Below, in pieces: positions 62,059 through 64,000 of a stretch of 64,000 bases of DNA. The stretch is taken from positions 1-64,000 of the forward strand of contig ONFE01000010.1 of assembly GCA_900316985.1 (NCBI GenBank). The letters run 5' to 3'. The notes under the pieces were generated by a model. The model was given only the letters and a program-made list of their open reading frames with translations, did no database searches and was not told the DNA's origin. The translations under genes and the position numbers were made by a program. The DNA is from an uncultured Prevotellaceae bacterium (GTDB taxonomy: Bacteria; Bacteroidota; Bacteroidia; Bacteroidales; Bacteroidaceae). Positions within the stretch are counted from its first letter, which is position 1, and each line of letters starts with the position of its first letter.

Positions 62059-62565
62059 TCAATATCCGTCGCCAATATCGTATCCATCAGTAGGGAAATC
62101 ATCGGGGTCGGAATATCCGTTCCAACAATCGTAAAATTGCAAACGGTTGTGGGGTTGCTGCTCCTGACGGGAATAACCCGGAAGATAGTAATGATTACCA
62201 CAACGATTACAAGTCCATTCTGCATCGTTTGGGTTTTGCCAGCCTACAGCCTTCTTTTGTTGACAGGTTGGACAATATAGATATTTCACAGGCATACCAT
62301 AGTCTACATGTCCCCATTTGAACACGTAGCCACAACCATTGCATTTATGAATGCCTTGCCAGTGATAATCTCGCATGTTTTTACTACCGCAATTCGGACA
62401 CCCCTCACTTCTCAGGTTAATGTCGTAAGTATCTTCTGCATACGTCCCATCACTAAAATAATGCTCACCACATATTTTGCAGACGAACGTGTTGTTTAGT
62501 TCATCTATGCAATAACTCTTAAAGCCGGCGGCTCCGCAAAAAGGGCAATTCTTAGGTCTTATCAT
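62059..62565 (-). CDS. Protein with three zinc ribbons
   Basis: A 168-residue protein with three paired Cys knuckles: CPFC...CKIC (7-35), CPNC...CNGC (~56-80) and CPTC...CNRC (~98-122). The C-terminal ~40 residues are Tyr/Asp/Gly-rich. No catalytic motif is seen, so nucleic-acid or protein binding is likely. It ends 10 bp from the kinase stop, convergent with it, and is followed upstream by two other small genes on the same strand. Confidence 0.72.
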   Translation of the reverse strand: MIRPKNCPFCGAAGFKSYCIDELNNTFVCKICGEHYFSDGTYAEDTYDINLRSEGCPNCGSKNMRDYHWQGIHKCNGCGYVFKWGHVDYGMPVKYLYCPTCQQKKAVGWQNPNDAEWTCNRCGNHYYLPGYSRQEQQPHNRLQFYDCWNGYSDPDDFPTDGYDIGDGY

Positions 62566-62576
62566 AGTTACAGGTT

Positions 62577-62954
62577 TTAATCATGGTATTCACTCATATT
62601 ATCATCATATCCAGCCTCATAGCCTTCTGCATAGCCGATTTGAAAGTCTTTCTTCTTTTGCCCTTTGTATTTGGTCTCGTCATCGAACTGGTATTCATAA
62701 CCTGAACCATTTACTGCATCGTCCTCACCATCATCATAACCCTTATCATAGCCCTCTTTATAAGCAGCAGACAGCTTCTTTACACGCATAGAAGTATGTT
62801 GTTTCCTCTTTACACTCTTCCTCGTGTTTTTTTTCTTTGGAACTTTTTTCTTCTGGCTTTGCGCATACGGCACAGGGCATACTTTGGCTTCAACAGTCTT
62901 TCCTGTGGCAAAGATTGTAAGCATTATGATAATGATGTAAAAGATTCTTTTCAT
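62577..62954 (-). CDS. Small exported protein with GY-rich repeats
   Basis: A 125-residue protein with signal peptide MKRIFYIIIIMLTIFATGKTVEA (start 62954 chosen; 62978 would add 8 residues). A Lys-rich middle is followed by two GY/D motifs, YKEGYDKGYDDGEDDA and IGYAEGYEAGYDD, of the xxGYxxGY type found in some envelope proteins. Function unknown. Eleven nt upstream of the zinc-ribbon gene. Confidence 0.68.
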   Translation of the reverse strand: MKRIFYIIIIMLTIFATGKTVEAKVCPVPYAQSQKKKVPKKKNTRKSVKRKQHTSMRVKKLSAAYKEGYDKGYDDGEDDAVNGSGYEYQFDDETKYKGQKKKDFQIGYAEGYEAGYDDNMSEYHD

Positions 62955-62974
62955 ATGATTATTACCTTTCATTT

Positions 62975-63307
62975 TCACTCTTTCTTTTCTTTGGCTACTC
63001 TTTTAAAGATAAAGTTGATAGCGCTTGTCTTCGTGTTTGTACGAATGCCAGTTACATATTCCTTATTACCAAAATTGGGATATCGAGTCATTATTTCTGT
63101 ATAAGTATCAACCAGTTCCCAACCTTGACTTGCCATTTTGTTGAGCATCTGCGTTTGGTCTTTGAAGCTATTAGGATAGGGATCTACATCCATCGTAATG
63201 GCACCATATTCATTGTCTGGTTCTACCTTCACAACCTTATATTCATACTTCTTCTCCACGCATCCGCAGAATAGTATTATCGTAATAAATAGAATTATTT
63301 TTTTCAT
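62975..63307 (-). CDS. Small lipoprotein, DUF4177-like
   Basis: A 110-residue lipoprotein (MKKIILFITIILFCGC). The body KYEYKVVKVEPDNEY, then LNKMASQGWELVDTYTE, and a final beta strand NFIFKRVAKE follow the pattern of DUF4177-like proteins. Probably co-transcribed with the two genes downstream. No function known. Confidence 0.72.
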   Translation of the reverse strand: MKKIILFITIILFCGCVEKKYEYKVVKVEPDNEYGAITMDVDPYPNSFKDQTQMLNKMASQGWELVDTYTEIMTRYPNFGNKEYVTGIRTNTKTSAINFIFKRVAKEKKE

Positions 63308-63363
63308 TGTTTAATGAGTTTGATATTTGTGGAGCAAAATTACAGAAAAGAATCCATCATGCA

Positions 63364-63393
63364 ATGGTTCTTGTTAGTTCAAGTTGGTTCACA
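63364..63393. repeat. Decamer array TTGGTTCA x3 (right)
   Basis: ATGGTTCTTG, TTAGTTCAAG and TTGGTTCACA are contiguous 10-mers, sharing the exact 15-mer GTTCAAGTTGGTTCA with the array at 59960. This copy lies upstream of the minus-strand lipoprotein gene. Confidence 0.8.
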
Positions 63394-63469
63394 AAATAAA
63401 ATCTTTGCCAGAGAACTAAGAATCCAGCCTAATATACTATTCGATGTGGTTTGGTTTGATAGAATAACA

Positions 63470-64000
63470 TTAGAAATCTTCATATGGAGCAATATATTTT
63501 TCAAAATAATATTCTTTTTTCTTGTGGATTCTTTTTAGCTTCCTTATGTTCTTTAATTCGAAGTAATAAACATCTCTTAGATATGGACTTTTTATAAACC
63601 TTCCTTTATGAAATATAGGATGTTTGTCTATCATATAGTTTCCATAACCATCTTCATATATAATAATGTGTCTTGAGGAGTTTCGCAAAGAAAAGTACAG
63701 ATTGATACCATAGTATTTGTATTCAATTAGTGATTCAGATATATACCTATTTCCATATTTCCCGAATGCTATTTTTGCGGCAGTCTTATTTTCTTCTTTT
63801 ATGAGGTATTCATAATCTATCTTTCTTTCCGATTGGTTCAAAAATGAATAATATGAATCCATAATATCTTCCATTTCAAATAAATTGCCATTGTTAATTA
63901 ATTCATCTGTCATCAATTCATGGGCATACCAGCTTTTCTTTCGTGGTGCCTCGTTCGATCTCCATGTTTCATCACTAACAGGTTCTACATATGGAAAAAA
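63470..64000 (-). CDS. Hypothetical protein, 5' end outside window
   Basis: The frame is open to the window edge at 64000 (upstream codons read FFPYVEPVSDETWRSNEAPR before KKSWYAHELMTDEL), so the gene starts beyond it. About 176 residues are visible. It is rich in Tyr, Lys and Ile, with IIYEDGYGNYMIDKHPIFHKG near the C-terminal third. No domain recognised and no signal peptide visible. The coding sequence is more AT-rich than the rest of the window. Confidence 0.6.
   Translation of the reverse strand, partial: FFPYVEPVSDETWRSNEAPRKKSWYAHELMTDELINNGNLFEMEDIMDSYYSFLNQSERKIDYEYLIKEENKTAAKIAFGKYGNRYISESLIEYKYYGINLYFSLRNSSRHIIIYEDGYGNYMIDKHPIFHKGRFIKSPYLRDVYYFELKNIRKLKRIHKKKEYYFEKYIAPYEDF

Noticed and set aside
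63314-63538. A 74-codon plus-strand frame
   Set aside because: It overlaps the decamer array and the well-supported minus-strand gene at 63470-64000, with no domain or start support.
1-64000. tRNA or rRNA genes, integrase-type att sites
   Set aside because: I looked for cloverleaf-like ends and rRNA signatures, and for integrase or transposase genes, and saw none in the window.

Overview
The window looks like a chromosomal segment from a gut or rumen member of the Prevotellaceae (Bacteroidales). Signs of this are the S10-spc-alpha ribosomal protein operon with Bacteroidales-type proteins, a SusC/SusD polysaccharide locus, BspA-type leucine-rich surface proteins, BT4734/VapE and HU-like proteins, DUF4831 and DUF6377 proteins, and promoters of the Bacteroidetes type (TTTG or TTG, about 20 nt, then TAnnTTTG). 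Species cannot be fixed from the sequence alone.

Layout. 1-1.1 kb: 3' end of a BspA-like surface protein. 1.15-4.1 kb: an HU-like gene and a VapE-type primase-helicase gene on the minus strand; the VapE gene is bracketed by 85-bp inverted repeats that carry iteron-like 9-mers. 4.1-19.0 kb: the ribosomal protein/secY/map/infA/rpoA operon, read from two plus-strand promoters. In it rplC lacks its usual first ~17 codons, rplB has a ~24-codon frameshifting deletion, and rpsM lacks 7 codons in frame. 19.1-21.8 kb: two glycine-zipper lipoproteins and gdhA. 22.0-24.8 kb: a small HTH regulator set among related inverted repeats, a BspA-like secreted protein, and a translationally coupled small acidic protein. 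24.8-26.8 kb: a 38-bp palindrome, a 22-bp-period repeat array, a membrane-anchored AAA+ ATPase and a small membrane protein. 26.9-30.7 kb: a PEP/pyruvate-binding protein with receiver-like N-terminus and a phosphopantetheinyl transferase. 30.8-32.9 kb: a candidate short RNA, an aquaporin and a FucP-like sugar transporter.

33.2-48.2 kb is a polysaccharide utilisation locus: SusC, SusD, a repeat-containing surface glycan-binding protein, a GH16 endo-glucanase, two GH3 beta-glucosidases and a DUF6377 membrane regulator. The enzyme set fits beta-1,3- or mixed-linkage beta-glucan (laminarin or cereal beta-glucan). The upstream FucP-like transporter could take up the released hexose. 48.3-52.3 kb: class II aldolase, then an ABC transporter operon with its own GntR regulator. 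52.4-60 kb: housekeeping genes (DUF4831, nnr, hpt, adk, obgE, pgeF, comEC). 60-64 kb: an HTH-like protein and a Hanks-type kinase on the plus strand, facing four small minus-strand genes, with the same decamer array at both ends.

A theme across the window is degenerate tandem repeats with a 7-nt unit. They lie in gaps, including inside the ribosomal operon, and also in frame inside at least three coding sequences (pgeF and two places in one GH3 gene).
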